Part shown: piece after piece, positions 9,015-18,275 of the stretch
Layout of the letters: each line of letters starts with the position of its first letter
Position numbering within the stretch: position 1 is the stretch's first letter
Origin: Succinivibrio dextrinosolvens
Lineage (GTDB): Bacteria > Pseudomonadota > Gammaproteobacteria > Enterobacterales > Succinivibrionaceae
Direction: 5' to 3'
Length of the DNA stretch: 64,000 bases
Assembly: GCF_900116345.1 (NCBI RefSeq)
Contig: NZ_FPAH01000004.1
Coordinates: 44,860 to 108,859 of the forward strand
The notes under the pieces: generated by a model
What the model was told of the DNA's origin: nothing
Database searches by the model: none
The model's input: the letters and a program-made list of their open reading frames with translations, nothing else
Program-made: the position numbers and the translations under genes

Positions 9015-10034
9015 TTAGTCTTCGTAGCCGTTTGGATTGTTCTTCTGCCAGTTGTAAGAATCTGCAGTCATATCATCCAGAGTCTTCTTAGCTACCCAGC
9101 CTAGTTCATTCTTAGCCTTTGATGGATCAGCATAGCAGGCAATAACATCGCCCTCTCTTCTAGGAGCAAACTTGTATGGAAGCTCTCTGCCAATTGCCTT
9201 TGAGAATGACTTAACCATATCTAATACGCTGTATCCGGTACCGGTTCCTAAATTGTAAATGTGAGTTCCTGGTACATTCAGACAGTGATTTAAAGCTGCA
9301 ACGTGACCTAAAGCCAGATCAACAACATGGATATAGTCACGGATACAGGTACCATCTGGTGTAGGATAATCATTTCCGAATACAGATAGCTCCTTTAATC
9401 TGCCAACAGCGACCTGAGTTAAGTAAGGCATCAGGTTATTTGGAATACCACGAGGATCCTCACCGATCAAGCCTGACTCATGAGCTCCGACTGGGTTGAA
9501 GTAGCGCAGAAGCACCATTGAGAAAGAAGGATCTGCAATCTGAAGTTCCTGACACATATATTCAATATCAACCTTGGTCTGTCCGTATGGGCAGTTTGCT
9601 CTCTTTACAGGTGAACTTTCGGTTAAAGGAAGTGCATCAGGCTCTCCATAAACAGTTGCTGATGAGGAGAAAATAAAGTTTTTGCAGCCGTAAGCCTTCA
9701 TTACAGACAGAAGGGTACGTGCACCGTTAACATTGTTATCATAATATTCAAGAGGCTTTTTAACAGACTCGCCTACAGCCTTTAAACCAGCGAAATTAAT
9801 AACACCGTCAATCTTATAGTTCTCAAAAACCTGCTCTAACTGCTCACGTGAACGGATATCACCTGAAACAAATGGAATGTTACGACCTACAATCTTGTTG
9901 ATTCTTGCAAGTACAGCTGGCTTTGAATTGTAGAAGTTATCAAAAATAACAGGCTCATAACCGGCTTTTACCAGTTCAATTACTGTATGTGATCCAATGT
10001 AGCCTGCGCCACCAGTTACCAGAATAGTAGTCAT
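9015..10034 (-). CDS. galE: UDP-glucose 4-epimerase
   Basis: The 339-residue start at 10034 (MTTILVTGGAGYIGSHT) gives the NAD-binding Rossmann motif at the very N-terminus. A longer reading to 10100 would run through the operator and is rejected. Catalytic features follow: SSSATVYG and Tyr-x3-Lys in YGQTK at about 150. It interconverts UDP-galactose and UDP-glucose and also feeds surface polysaccharides. First gene of the gal operon; GAGGA precedes the ATG. Confidence 0.97.
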   Translation of the reverse strand: MTTILVTGGAGYIGSHTVIELVKAGYEPVIFDNFYNSKPAVLARINKIVGRNIPFVSGDIRSREQLEQVFENYKIDGVINFAGLKAVGESVKKPLEYYDNNVNGARTLLSVMKAYGCKNFIFSSSATVYGEPDALPLTESSPVKRANCPYGQTKVDIEYMCQELQIADPSFSMVLLRYFNPVGAHESGLIGEDPRGIPNNLMPYLTQVAVGRLKELSVFGNDYPTPDGTCIRDYIHVVDLALGHVAALNHCLNVPGTHIYNLGTGTGYSVLDMVKSFSKAIGRELPYKFAPRREGDVIACYADPSKAKNELGWVAKKTLDDMTADSYNWQKNNPNGYED

Positions 10035-10063
10035 ATTAAATCCTCGAAATGCAATAGTAATGC

Positions 10064-10083
10064 CCATGTAACCGTTTACATGG
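10064..10083. promoter_or_regulatory. GalR/LacI-type operator at the galE start of transcription
   Basis: A 20-bp dyad centred on CG, core ATGTAACCGTTTACAT, is symmetric at 18 of 20 positions and matches the general LacI/GalR operator plan. It lies 30 bp upstream of the galE ATG and covers the predicted transcription start, a repressing position. Confidence 0.8.
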
Positions 10084-10086
10084 CAA

Positions 10087-10114
10087 ATTATATACCTCAT
10101 TGTTTTTTTAGCAA
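10087..10114 (-). promoter_or_regulatory. galE promoter
   Basis: On the minus strand: -35 TTGCTA (10114-10109), 16 bp, -10 TATAAT (10092-10087). The predicted start of transcription is near 10080, inside the operator. Confidence 0.7.
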
Positions 10115-10124
10115 GAGATAAAAG

Positions 10125-10140
10125 TTGATCATATTCACAT
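10125..10140. promoter_or_regulatory. CRP-like site upstream of the gal promoter
   Basis: On the minus strand TGTGA-ATATGA-TCAAC, eight of ten positions of the CRP consensus. The centre is about 52 bp upstream of the predicted gal transcription start, within the range used by CRP. Confidence 0.5.
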
Positions 10141-10342
10141 TTTTAATTATTTGATTATTTTTAATCAGCTCAGAGCACGTTGTTACATACAGCTATCATA
10201 TTGATTCTTATATATTTATTATGTACAGATAGAGTCTTTTAAAGTTTATCTCAGAATAATTTTCAAGGATTTTTTTCAGATTTTTCTTTAAAAATAAAAG
10301 AGATAAAGATGATATGAGAGAAACAGAAGCTCCAGAGAAGAG

Positions 10343-10354
10343 GTAAGCGTTTAC
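10343..10354. promoter_or_regulatory. Second GalR/LacI-type half-symmetric operator
   Basis: GTAAGCGTTTAC is symmetric about CG except at two positions and shares its outer bases with the galE operator. It is about 275 bp from the first operator and 200 bp before the regulator gene. This suggests looping or autoregulation. A third CG-rich dyad, AAAACGCCGTTTT, is at 10401-10413. Confidence 0.55.
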
Positions 10355-10553
10355 AGAAAATCAGGAAATATTGTGAACGAAATACAGTAGTTATGCCGTG
10401 AAAACGCCGTTTTGTTTTCATTTATAACGAAATTTACTTATAATTAGCCTTGGTAATCCAAAATTAACACAATAATTATAAATACAGCAAAAAAGGTAGC
10501 ACTGAACTTTTCAAGTCATACCACAAGTACCTTTCAGATATAAGAAAAAAAAT

Positions 10554-11561
10554 ATGACCGCAACAATTAGAGATGTAGCAAAGAAAGCAAATGTTTCTGT
10601 TGCTACTGTATCCAGAGTATTAAACGGCACTGCCAAGGTAAGTGAAGCATCAAGAAATGCTGTACTGGCAGCTCAGAGAGAATTGGGCTTTTATCTTAAT
10701 GCAAATGCTCGTACCCTTGCAAAAAAGGACAGCGAAACCATCGGAGTTCTGGTTTCTGATATTTCCGATCCTTATTTTGGAACCATGATTAAATCATGTG
10801 ATATGGCAGCCAATGCTATGGGAAAATCTCTATTGATTGCTCAGGGATTCTACGATCCTCAGAGAGAACAGAAGGCAATAGACTCCCTGCTCTCCCATCA
10901 GTGTTCTGGAATGCTGGTGCATGCGCTGGCTATTGATGATATTGTGCTCTCGGACTACATGAGACGTTTTCCTTATATCGTACTTATCAACAGAAGACTC
11001 AGAGGTTTTGAAGATCGCTGTGTAATCATTGATAACCACAACGGCATGTACGACCTTACCAACTACCTAATCAAGTTTGGACATAAGAAGATTGCCTATG
11101 TGACCTCATCCTTTGGTATCTCAGATGCCCAGGAACGATTCTCAGGATTCAAGAAAGCCTGTGCTGACAATAATATAGAGATCAATCCAAGACTGATTCT
11201 TTCCGTGCCTCCATCACTTGAGGGAGGAAAGATGGCTGCCGAACAGCTTATAAAAATTGGACTGGATCAGTTCTCAGTAGTCATGTGCTACTGTGACACC
11301 ATTGCGGCATCGGCCATGTCTACCTTTGAAAACAACGGTATAAAGATTCCAGAAGATGTGTCTATAACCGGTTTTGATGATCTGTTTATTGCCTCCTGTC
11401 TAAACCCTGCCCTGACAACAGTAACAAATCCTATCGGAATAATGGGAAAGGAAGCCTTAAACCTCTCACTTGCAAGATACAAGAAGGATTACGATTTTAC
11501 AATTCCTCAGTTTAAAACAGAGCTTATTATCAGAAAATCAGTTCAGGAAATAAAAAACTGA
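10554..11561 (+). CDS. LacI/GalR-family transcription regulator (probable gal repressor)
   Basis: The 335-residue protein begins TIRDVAKKANVSVATVSRVLNG, the LacI-type helix-turn-helix and hinge. A periplasmic-binding-protein-like sugar domain follows (ETIGVLVSDISDPYF; SITGFDDLFIASCLNPALTTV). It is divergent from galETK with about 520 bp between, and GalR-like dyads are in that gap. I infer that it represses gal and responds to galactose; GalR and GalS types cannot be told apart here. The ribosome site is weak, in an A-rich leader. Confidence 0.85.
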   Translation: MTATIRDVAKKANVSVATVSRVLNGTAKVSEASRNAVLAAQRELGFYLNANARTLAKKDSETIGVLVSDISDPYFGTMIKSCDMAANAMGKSLLIAQGFYDPQREQKAIDSLLSHQCSGMLVHALAIDDIVLSDYMRRFPYIVLINRRLRGFEDRCVIIDNHNGMYDLTNYLIKFGHKKIAYVTSSFGISDAQERFSGFKKACADNNIEINPRLILSVPPSLEGGKMAAEQLIKIGLDQFSVVMCYCDTIAASAMSTFENNGIKIPEDVSITGFDDLFIASCLNPALTTVTNPIGIMGKEALNLSLARYKKDYDFTIPQFKTELIIRKSVQEIKN

Positions 11562-11651
11562 AAAAAAATAAAACAATCTGAACAAAAATGTAGGTAGTGA
11601 AGATACGATTCAATGTAAAATAACATAACTGTTTGTTAGATATAGAGTTAT

Positions 11652-12692
11652 ATGGCTAAATTATCACTTCACGTTTCAGAAAAAGAAAGACAGAAAGAAA
11701 GCAAAGAGAATAAAAGATTCTCAACCTCTCAGAAGGGATGGGGTAAGGGCTTTACTGAAAAGCCGGTTTTTGTAAAGAGAATGATGCTTCCACACTTCTG
11801 GAGTGCCTGGTTTGCTTTGTTCGCTCTTTTTTTAATCGTAAATGTTCTCCCATATAAAGTTCAGATGTTTCTTGGCAGCAAGATCGGCAGACTGATGGGC
11901 ACAATCCTGCCTGCAAGAAAATATGTTCTAAAAAGAAATCTTGAGCTGGCATTTCCTGAGATGTCTGACGATGAAAGACACGAACTTTCAAAAGAAATTC
12001 AGAGAAATTCAGGCATGGCGATTTTTGAAACAGGAATGGCCTGGTTCTGGCCTGACTGGAGATTAAAGCGCCACGTTGTAATTGACGAGAAAGAGCTTGA
12101 ATACGCAAAAGAATGTGTAGAGTCGGGAAAACCAATCCTTCTTTTATCTGCACATTTCGTTCATCTTGAGCTTATGGCCAGAATATACGGAACATATGTA
12201 AAACCAGGAATCGGTGTTTACAGACCAACCGACCATCCGGTCTGGGAGTGGGCTCAGGTAAAAGGCAGACTAAGGAAGAATCTAGCGCTGGTTTCTAAGA
12301 ATGATCCCCGTTCCATGATTAAGGCATTAAAGACCGGAGCTCCAATCTGGTATGCTCCAGATCAGGACTACGGTAGAAGAGTAAGTGTCTTTGCTCCATT
12401 CTTTGCAGTTAAGGAGACAGCAACTGTGGCTGCAACCCATAATCTTGCAAAAATCGAAGGTACAATGCTTACTCCTGCATGGACTATTCGTGAAGGTGAT
12501 AAATATCATCTTTATCTGAAAAAAGAACTTCAGAACTTCCCTACTGAAGATACAATAGCTGATGCGGCAACCATAAATAAGGTAATTGAAGGTATGGTAA
12601 AAATGGCACCTGAACAGTATTTATGGATGCACAGACGTTTTAAGACAGCACCTGACGAGAATGAAAATCGTTATCCAGGACTTGAGGAGTAA
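11652..12692 (+). CDS. Lipid A late acyltransferase (LpxL/HtrB family)
   Basis: The 346-residue inner-membrane protein has a polar N-terminal extension of about 40 residues, one transmembrane segment at about 48-68, then the acyltransferase domain with the H-x4-E motif at His168-Glu173. WYAPDQDYG and WMHRRFK also match LpxL. It adds a secondary acyl chain to lipid A from acyl-ACP. E. coli LpxL is 306 residues, so the extension is extra. It is directly followed by a small lipoprotein gene, 4 bp away. Whether it transfers laurate, myristate or palmitoleate cannot be told. Confidence 0.85.
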   Translation: MAKLSLHVSEKERQKESKENKRFSTSQKGWGKGFTEKPVFVKRMMLPHFWSAWFALFALFLIVNVLPYKVQMFLGSKIGRLMGTILPARKYVLKRNLELAFPEMSDDERHELSKEIQRNSGMAIFETGMAWFWPDWRLKRHVVIDEKELEYAKECVESGKPILLLSAHFVHLELMARIYGTYVKPGIGVYRPTDHPVWEWAQVKGRLRKNLALVSKNDPRSMIKALKTGAPIWYAPDQDYGRRVSVFAPFFAVKETATVAATHNLAKIEGTMLTPAWTIREGDKYHLYLKKELQNFPTEDTIADAATINKVIEGMVKMAPEQYLWMHRRFKTAPDENENRYPGLEE

Positions 12693-12696
12693 AACG

Positions 12697-13095
12697 GTGA
12701 AAAGGCTTTTATCTATAGCAGCATGTCTAGCTACCGTTCTGACCGGCTGTATGTCAGCTGAGGAACAGGCAGCTGCAAACAGGATTATCACAGCACTGCC
12801 AACAGAGGTTGAAGGTTGTACTTTTATTGCAGATGTAGACAACAGCGGACCGTATTCAACGGTACATATGGCAAGATTCAACCTCAAGCATCAGGCCGCA
12901 CAGATGGGAGCTACTCATCTGGTTGAGAAGTACGCTTACACTTCCCATATTACGTTCAAGCTTTTAGGCGTAGTTCTATCAGGACGTGCCTATAAGTGTC
13001 CAGCCGGAAAAGGACCAATTCTTGATAATGAAAAAGGAAAACTGCAGTACGATTTTCCAATGACAGATCCTGAACAGGATATCATTAACGACTAG
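12697..13095 (+). CDS. Small lipoprotein, DUF4156-like
   Basis: I take GTG at 12697 as start, because GAGGAG lies seven bases before it. This gives a 132-residue protein with a lysine/arginine start, a hydrophobic stretch and the lipobox LTGC. The mature part has two further cysteines (EGC ... KCP) and the segment AAQMGATHLV, seen in small enterobacterial DUF4156 lipoproteins. Function unknown. It is probably co-transcribed with the acyltransferase gene upstream, which fits an envelope role. Confidence 0.65.
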   Translation: MKRLLSIAACLATVLTGCMSAEEQAAANRIITALPTEVEGCTFIADVDNSGPYSTVHMARFNLKHQAAQMGATHLVEKYAYTSHITFKLLGVVLSGRAYKCPAGKGPILDNEKGKLQYDFPMTDPEQDIIND

Positions 13096-13106
13096 TCAGA
13101 TTGACT

Positions 13107-13128
13107 CACCGCAGAATTCTCTGCGGTG
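13107..13128. terminator. Hairpin between convergent genes
   Basis: CACCGCAGA, loop ATTC, TCTGCGGTG: a perfect 9-bp stem 12 bp past the lipoprotein stop and 14 bp before the glnE stop. The T-run is short (TTATAT), so termination may be weak or bidirectional. Confidence 0.6.
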
Positions 13129-13141
13129 TTATATATCCGGC

Positions 13142-16027
13142 CTAATCCGAAAAGATTTTTCTCCAGATTTCCTCAACTCTGAAGGTTGCAGGAATTCTGT
13201 CTGAAGCAGCAATAACCCTAGGCAAATCAGCCAATGAAAGTTCATGATAGATCTGTCTGATGTCAATGTAGGCAGAAATCAGGACATCAGTTATGTTCTT
13301 GTCCACAATTCCAAGATTAGAACATTCTTCCAGAATACGAACATTATCGGACCACAGTTTCATCTGCGGATAGGATGGTGCATATTTTAAAAGCAGATAC
13401 TGAGAGATGAACTCAATGTCAATCATGCCTCCGACGCCATGCTTGATGTCATAAAGCTTATCGTTTGAACGATCCAGATGAGCACGCATTTTCTCTCTCA
13501 TACCCACCACATCATCCTTGAGTTTAGTCTCATCCTTAGTGGCTCTTATAACCTCCTCTCGAATCAGATTAAACTTCTCGATAATATCAGGAGAACCGGT
13601 AATCGGACGGGCTCTTACAAGAGCCTGATGCTCCCAAGTCCACGCTCTGCCCTTCTGATAAAGCTCAAAGGAATCTGTATCAGAAATCAGAACTCCTGTG
13701 TCTCCGTCAGGTCTTAAGCGCATATCAAGATCATAGAGAATTCCACCAACTGTTGTGGTGGTGGCAAGATGCATGATTCGCTGAATCAGTCGCTGGTAGA
13801 AGATAGTCTCAGATACTGCGTTTTCACCATTGGTAACTCCATCACCTTCTTTTTTGAGGAAAACCATATCCAAATCGGATTTATAACCAAGCTCAATACC
13901 GCCAAGCTTTCCATAACCAATTACAGCAATACCAGGATCATCCACACTTCGGCCCTCAGGTTCACCATACTTTTTGGCATTAAGTTCCCAGGCAATAACA
14001 ATCAGTTCTTTGATAAGAGCTTCAGCAAGCCAGGTTAAAGCATCGGAGATCTTCATGAGCGGAAGCTTACCCGCCTTATCTGAGAGAGCAATTCTGAATA
14101 CCATCATCTTCTTGAAAAGACGAAGCTCTTCCATAACCGCTTCAAGATCATCCCGGTCTATTCTTAAAAGCTGCTCCTGAAGCATGGACAGGAACTCTTC
14201 AGGTGAAGGAGGTTTGTTGAAATACTGAGGAATAAAGAGCTCATCCAGAAGTATAGGATGCGAAGTAATAAGCTCACTGGCAAAGTGGTTATCCTTCAGA
14301 AGTGCAATGAATCTCTCTAACACCTCATTCTTATCTCTTAGAAGCTGAATGTAAGGGGTTCTTAAGGCAATCTTCTCTATAAGTCCTGACATTCGCTTAA
14401 ACAGAGCTGCAGACTGAGGTTCTTTTGCAATCAGATAGATAACCTTAGGCATAAGTTCGAGGAGAGTTTCTCTACCCACAGGCCCCACAGGCATACGGGC
14501 CAGAGATGACTTTAGTGTCAGGATATCCCCTGCCATCTCTTTGGTATTGTCCTTATTGACCATATGAGGCTCAAGTTCAGCACACATCTCCTCAAGATCA
14601 CTGTCGGCCTCCCAGAGATCGAAATTCTTATAATCCTCCTCAGAATCTTCCTCATCAGCTACAACCTTCTTGAATTCATCATGAACAAACTGCATAACTA
14701 CATCAAGATCATTGCGGAAAGCCTCTTCTGAAGAGTAATTCATTGCAACAACAACTCTGGCCATGTCCTTAGGATTATCAGGCAGATTCTGAGTCTGCTT
14801 ATCTGAAAATTCCTGAATGACATTCTCAAGACGTCTTAAAAATACATAGCACTTATCAAGCTTCTCGCATATTTCTCTTGGGATTAGATCAAGAGAAATG
14901 ATGTTCTTAAGACTCTTGCGCAATGATTCTTCTCGAAGCTCATGATATCGGCCACCACGCATTAAAGAGAAGGCCTGAGCGATAAATTCTACCTCACGTA
15001 TACCGCCTTTACCCAGCTTGAAGTTATTGTTAAGACATCTGCGTCTTACCTCAGACTCAATCAGATGCTTTAGTTTTCTTAAAGACTGAATGGCTCCGTA
15101 ATCAAGATATCTGCGATACACGAACGGACGCAGCATAGAGGTTAATTCCTGAGCATACTCATCAAGAGGTTCTCTCTGGCCTAAGATTCTTCCTTTCACA
15201 AGAGCATAGCGTTCCCATGTTCTTCCCTGAGTCTCGTAATAAATCTGCAGGGCATCAAAGGAATTTACAATAGCACCTGCATCACCAAAAGGTCTTAAGC
15301 GAAGATCAATACGATAGCAGAATGAATCAGAGGTGATATCCGAGAGAAAGTTGGCTGAACGCTGTACAATCTTTGAGAAGAACTCCCTGAAGGTTACAAC
15401 TCTTGGACCTGCTGTCTCCCCTTCCCTTGGATAAGTAAAAATAAGGTCAATATCTGAGGAGAAATTAAGCTCCTGACCACCAAGCTTGCCCATACCGATA
15501 ACAAGTAAGGGCATAGGAGCTCCATCTGCATCAAAGGCATCACCGTAAACTTTTTTAAGCTGGATACGAACCACCTCTAAAATACGCAGAACAATTGACT
15601 CAGCAAGAGAAGAAAGCTTTTCAAAGATTTCGTCGATATCTGCAAAGCCACATAGATCACGCCAGGCTATTGCCATATGATGGATTCTTCTTAGGATTCT
15701 CAGGCGACGCTTAATTTCAAAATCATTAAGCTTCTCATCAATGAATTCATTTACAAAAGAAGATGGATCGATATGAAATTTAGGATCATCCAAAGCCCCC
15801 TCCTGTACAAGAGAGCAGCATTCTTTTGGATAGGAGAAAATAGTATTAGAGACAAACTCTGATAAAGCCAGAACAAATCTGAATTCTGGACGAGCATATA
15901 AAAGAGCAAACTGCTCCTCGCTAAGTTTGCTCTTGAGGCGTTCATACTGTATATCAGAGTGCTGTTTTAATTCTTCTGGTAAATTCCTATAATCTGTTGA
16001 TTCTGGCTGTATTGAAAAATCCATCAA
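13142..16027 (-). CDS. glnE: Bifunctional glutamine synthetase adenylyltransferase / adenylyl-removing enzyme
   Basis: At 961 residues this matches the usual GlnE length. It has two nucleotidyltransferase domains in tandem: the N-terminal deadenylylase with GMGKLGGQELNFSSDIDL near residue 178 and the C-terminal adenylylase with GYGKLGGIELGYKSDLDM near 685. Both aspartate pairs are kept, so both activities are expected. It tunes glutamine synthetase to nitrogen supply with PII. It follows ygiF by 6 bp, the same order as in E. coli. Confidence 0.96.
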   Translation of the reverse strand: MMDFSIQPESTDYRNLPEELKQHSDIQYERLKSKLSEEQFALLYARPEFRFVLALSEFVSNTIFSYPKECCSLVQEGALDDPKFHIDPSSFVNEFIDEKLNDFEIKRRLRILRRIHHMAIAWRDLCGFADIDEIFEKLSSLAESIVLRILEVVRIQLKKVYGDAFDADGAPMPLLVIGMGKLGGQELNFSSDIDLIFTYPREGETAGPRVVTFREFFSKIVQRSANFLSDITSDSFCYRIDLRLRPFGDAGAIVNSFDALQIYYETQGRTWERYALVKGRILGQREPLDEYAQELTSMLRPFVYRRYLDYGAIQSLRKLKHLIESEVRRRCLNNNFKLGKGGIREVEFIAQAFSLMRGGRYHELREESLRKSLKNIISLDLIPREICEKLDKCYVFLRRLENVIQEFSDKQTQNLPDNPKDMARVVVAMNYSSEEAFRNDLDVVMQFVHDEFKKVVADEEDSEEDYKNFDLWEADSDLEEMCAELEPHMVNKDNTKEMAGDILTLKSSLARMPVGPVGRETLLELMPKVIYLIAKEPQSAALFKRMSGLIEKIALRTPYIQLLRDKNEVLERFIALLKDNHFASELITSHPILLDELFIPQYFNKPPSPEEFLSMLQEQLLRIDRDDLEAVMEELRLFKKMMVFRIALSDKAGKLPLMKISDALTWLAEALIKELIVIAWELNAKKYGEPEGRSVDDPGIAVIGYGKLGGIELGYKSDLDMVFLKKEGDGVTNGENAVSETIFYQRLIQRIMHLATTTTVGGILYDLDMRLRPDGDTGVLISDTDSFELYQKGRAWTWEHQALVRARPITGSPDIIEKFNLIREEVIRATKDETKLKDDVVGMREKMRAHLDRSNDKLYDIKHGVGGMIDIEFISQYLLLKYAPSYPQMKLWSDNVRILEECSNLGIVDKNITDVLISAYIDIRQIYHELSLADLPRVIAASDRIPATFRVEEIWRKIFSD

Positions 16028-16033
16028 AAATCC

Positions 16034-17113
16034 TTACTTTGCCATTAAAGACAGAAGCAGCCTGAGCTTTAGAGGAATCAGGAACAGCTTATTTGCCTTC
16101 TCACTGGCACGAATTTTCTCAAAGCTGGAGTCAATGCCCTTTGAGTTTTTCCTGAATCGGCATAAAAGCATTCTCTTTGAAACATGACGGCATACTCTGT
16201 GGAAAGACTTCAAAAGTCTGATGATAATCTGCAAATCACGCTTATACTCAACCGGTTCCTTTCTGCCGATAATAAAGGCCAGGAAATTTCTGCGTTTCAA
16301 ATACTTCAAAGAAAGCAACAGAGAATCCAGAAGAGAGGTAATGTGAGAGAACAGTACCGCATCATGAGAAATCAGGAAGTAGCCGTATAACTTTTCTAAC
16401 AGAGCTACCTGAGCAGTCACATAGTCAATGAAGGTCTCAGCATCATCAAGCTCAGAGAAATCCACTGTAGGGTGTCCCTGATGCTGCAGTAGTGCAGCAC
16501 GATGCATTTTAGAGAAAGGCTCTAAAAGCAGAGGAATATTGTTTGCAGCCAGATGGGTGCATAGAATTGAGAACAGATTTAAAAGCTCATCAGAATGAAC
16601 TGAGGTTTCCTTAAGCTCAATTTCAAGTTCACTCAAAGGATACTTGTTTGAACTGTCCACCTCTATGTAGCCATGATCATAGGCTACCTCAAAAGTACTG
16701 TCTAAAAGCTCAAGATTGAAAAGGTATCGGGTAAAGTTGATACGACAGATAGGCTTGAGTCTTTTCTGAACATTTTCAATATCAAAGTCTGAAGGAAGTG
16801 CTTCCTTAGGGAACTTCATCAGATTAGGGACATCATCAGCAAGCTCAATTGGAAGATTGAATTCCTGTCTTTTATGAAGACCGCCGATATTCTCACCTTT
16901 TACCTTTAAGGTCTGCTCGGAAAAATTGTCTCCACGTCTGATTCTAAGACCGGCATGAATACCGAATAAGGCTTTATCGTCAGTATCAAAATAGGTATTA
17001 TCAAGATGCAGTGTAGTTTTATTGCTTACTGCGCCAATATGAGAAAATATCTCGTATAGATTTGAAGCATCCCCATCAAATCCAAACTTTAGCTCAATCT
17101 CTTTGTCCTGCAT
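16034..17113 (-). CDS. ygiF: CYTH-CHAD inorganic triphosphatase (YgiF)
   Basis: The 359-residue protein starts MQDKEIELKF, the EXEXK signature of CYTH triphosphate tunnel enzymes, at the very N-terminus. Its C-terminal half, rich in His, Arg and Leu (FHRVCRHVSKRMLLCRFRK), fits a CHAD domain. YgiF hydrolyses tripolyphosphate. Starts at 17113 or 17119 share the GGAGAG site; I prefer 17113 for spacing. Gene order ygiF-glnE is as in E. coli. Confidence 0.88.
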   Translation of the reverse strand: MQDKEIELKFGFDGDASNLYEIFSHIGAVSNKTTLHLDNTYFDTDDKALFGIHAGLRIRRGDNFSEQTLKVKGENIGGLHKRQEFNLPIELADDVPNLMKFPKEALPSDFDIENVQKRLKPICRINFTRYLFNLELLDSTFEVAYDHGYIEVDSSNKYPLSELEIELKETSVHSDELLNLFSILCTHLAANNIPLLLEPFSKMHRAALLQHQGHPTVDFSELDDAETFIDYVTAQVALLEKLYGYFLISHDAVLFSHITSLLDSLLLSLKYLKRRNFLAFIIGRKEPVEYKRDLQIIIRLLKSFHRVCRHVSKRMLLCRFRKNSKGIDSSFEKIRASEKANKLFLIPLKLRLLLSLMAK

Positions 17114-17484
17114 TAACATTCTCTCCAAAACAGAGTACGGACCTCATACTTAACTAACTCTGTCTCTGTATTATATGCAGCTTAGTTGTTATGAAAATAA
17201 TCTGCTGCAAAGACTTTAATAAAATATGTTTCTGACTATTTTACTTACTATTTTTTCTATCATCTAGCATTTAAGCTTAAATATCAAACAAAAGTATTAA
17301 TTCACAAAAAATGCGCTGAAAATTCAGAAAGAAAGGAAAGCGATCCACGAGCGGAGTCACTATTAAAGAAAAATGTTATGAAAAATTGTGTGCAAACTCG
17401 TAGTTAACTCGTGATACATTAAAACTTTACCCAAAGCTTGTGCTAAAATTCTTTGCAGAACAAGAATGATTTAAGGATTTACAA
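17114..17484. other. Divergent intergenic region ygiF / ygiM
   Basis: No gene is seen. The region is A/T-rich and must hold both divergent promoters. ACTCGT occurs twice near 17397-17412. I find no clear operator. Confidence 0.35.
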
Positions 17485-18180
17485 GTGATTTCTATTAAAA
17501 AAATTATATCAGGCTCACTATTAGGTTTATGCATCTGCGCAGCCGGAGCTGTTCAGGCTGAACCAGAGAACAATGATAACACCGATGAAATTAAGGCACC
17601 TAAGGCCAGAGAGGTATCTGATCTTCAGATCGGAGATACTCTATACGTTTCAGAGAACGTAAATGTCTGGCTTAGAACCTGCCCTCGTGCCAACTGCAAA
17701 ATTGTAAATTCAATTCACGTGGGTGAGAAAATCACCTTTAACAAACTCTCTGACGATAGAAAGTTTGTTGAGATTACCTACAATGGCAAAGAGTACTGGA
17801 TGCAGTACCGTGATCTTCAGGTAGAACCTTGCGGTGAAGCAAAAGTTGACGAGCTTGAAGGAAAGATTGCCGAACTAAAGAATTCTCTTGAAAACTACGA
17901 CTCTGAGGTTGCAGCAAACTACAGAGCAGCAAAAGCAAAAGTAGAAAAGCTTGAGAAAGAAAATGCAAGCTTAAAGAGCACTCTTGCAGCACAGAATGAA
18001 AAGATCGAAGACCTTGATGCAACTAGAAGAGATTTTGCTGACAAGCTTGAAACCAAAGAGCTTGATATGCAGATGAGATGGTGGCTTCAGGGAGCTGTTA
18101 TTGCTTTCTGTGGTGCCATTATTGGAATTATCTGTGTTTATATTCCAAGACCATCCTCAAAGAGAAAAAATCGTTTCTAA
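17485..18180 (+). CDS. ygiM: SH3-domain membrane protein YgiM (TIGR04211)
   Basis: The 231-residue protein has a signal peptide cleaved after VQA, a bacterial SH3 domain at about residues 50-113 (NVWLRTCPRANCKIV; VEITYNGKEYWMQ), a coiled coil at about 120-195 and one C-terminal transmembrane segment (WWLQGAVIAFCGAIIGIICVYI) with a basic tail. This is the exact plan of YgiM. GTG is the start, with AAGGA upstream. It is divergent from ygiF as in E. coli, but cca, the usual next gene, is 27 kb away. Confidence 0.88.
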   Translation: MISIKKIISGSLLGLCICAAGAVQAEPENNDNTDEIKAPKAREVSDLQIGDTLYVSENVNVWLRTCPRANCKIVNSIHVGEKITFNKLSDDRKFVEITYNGKEYWMQYRDLQVEPCGEAKVDELEGKIAELKNSLENYDSEVAANYRAAKAKVEKLEKENASLKSTLAAQNEKIEDLDATRRDFADKLETKELDMQMRWWLQGAVIAFCGAIIGIICVYIPRPSSKRKNRF

Positions 18181-18229
18181 TCTTTGCTGAAGTACTTTAG
18201 CAGATTCATCCATTAAAAAAAGTGAGATC

Positions 18230-18257
18230 ATACAATCTCACTTTTTTGTTTTTGGTC
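18230..18257. terminator. Bidirectional terminator ygiM / MalE-like gene
   Basis: AAGTGAGAT, loop CATACA, ATCTCACTT with T-runs on both strands, placed between two convergent genes. Confidence 0.85.
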
Positions 18258-18275
18258 TCAGAAAGTCAGTATCTA

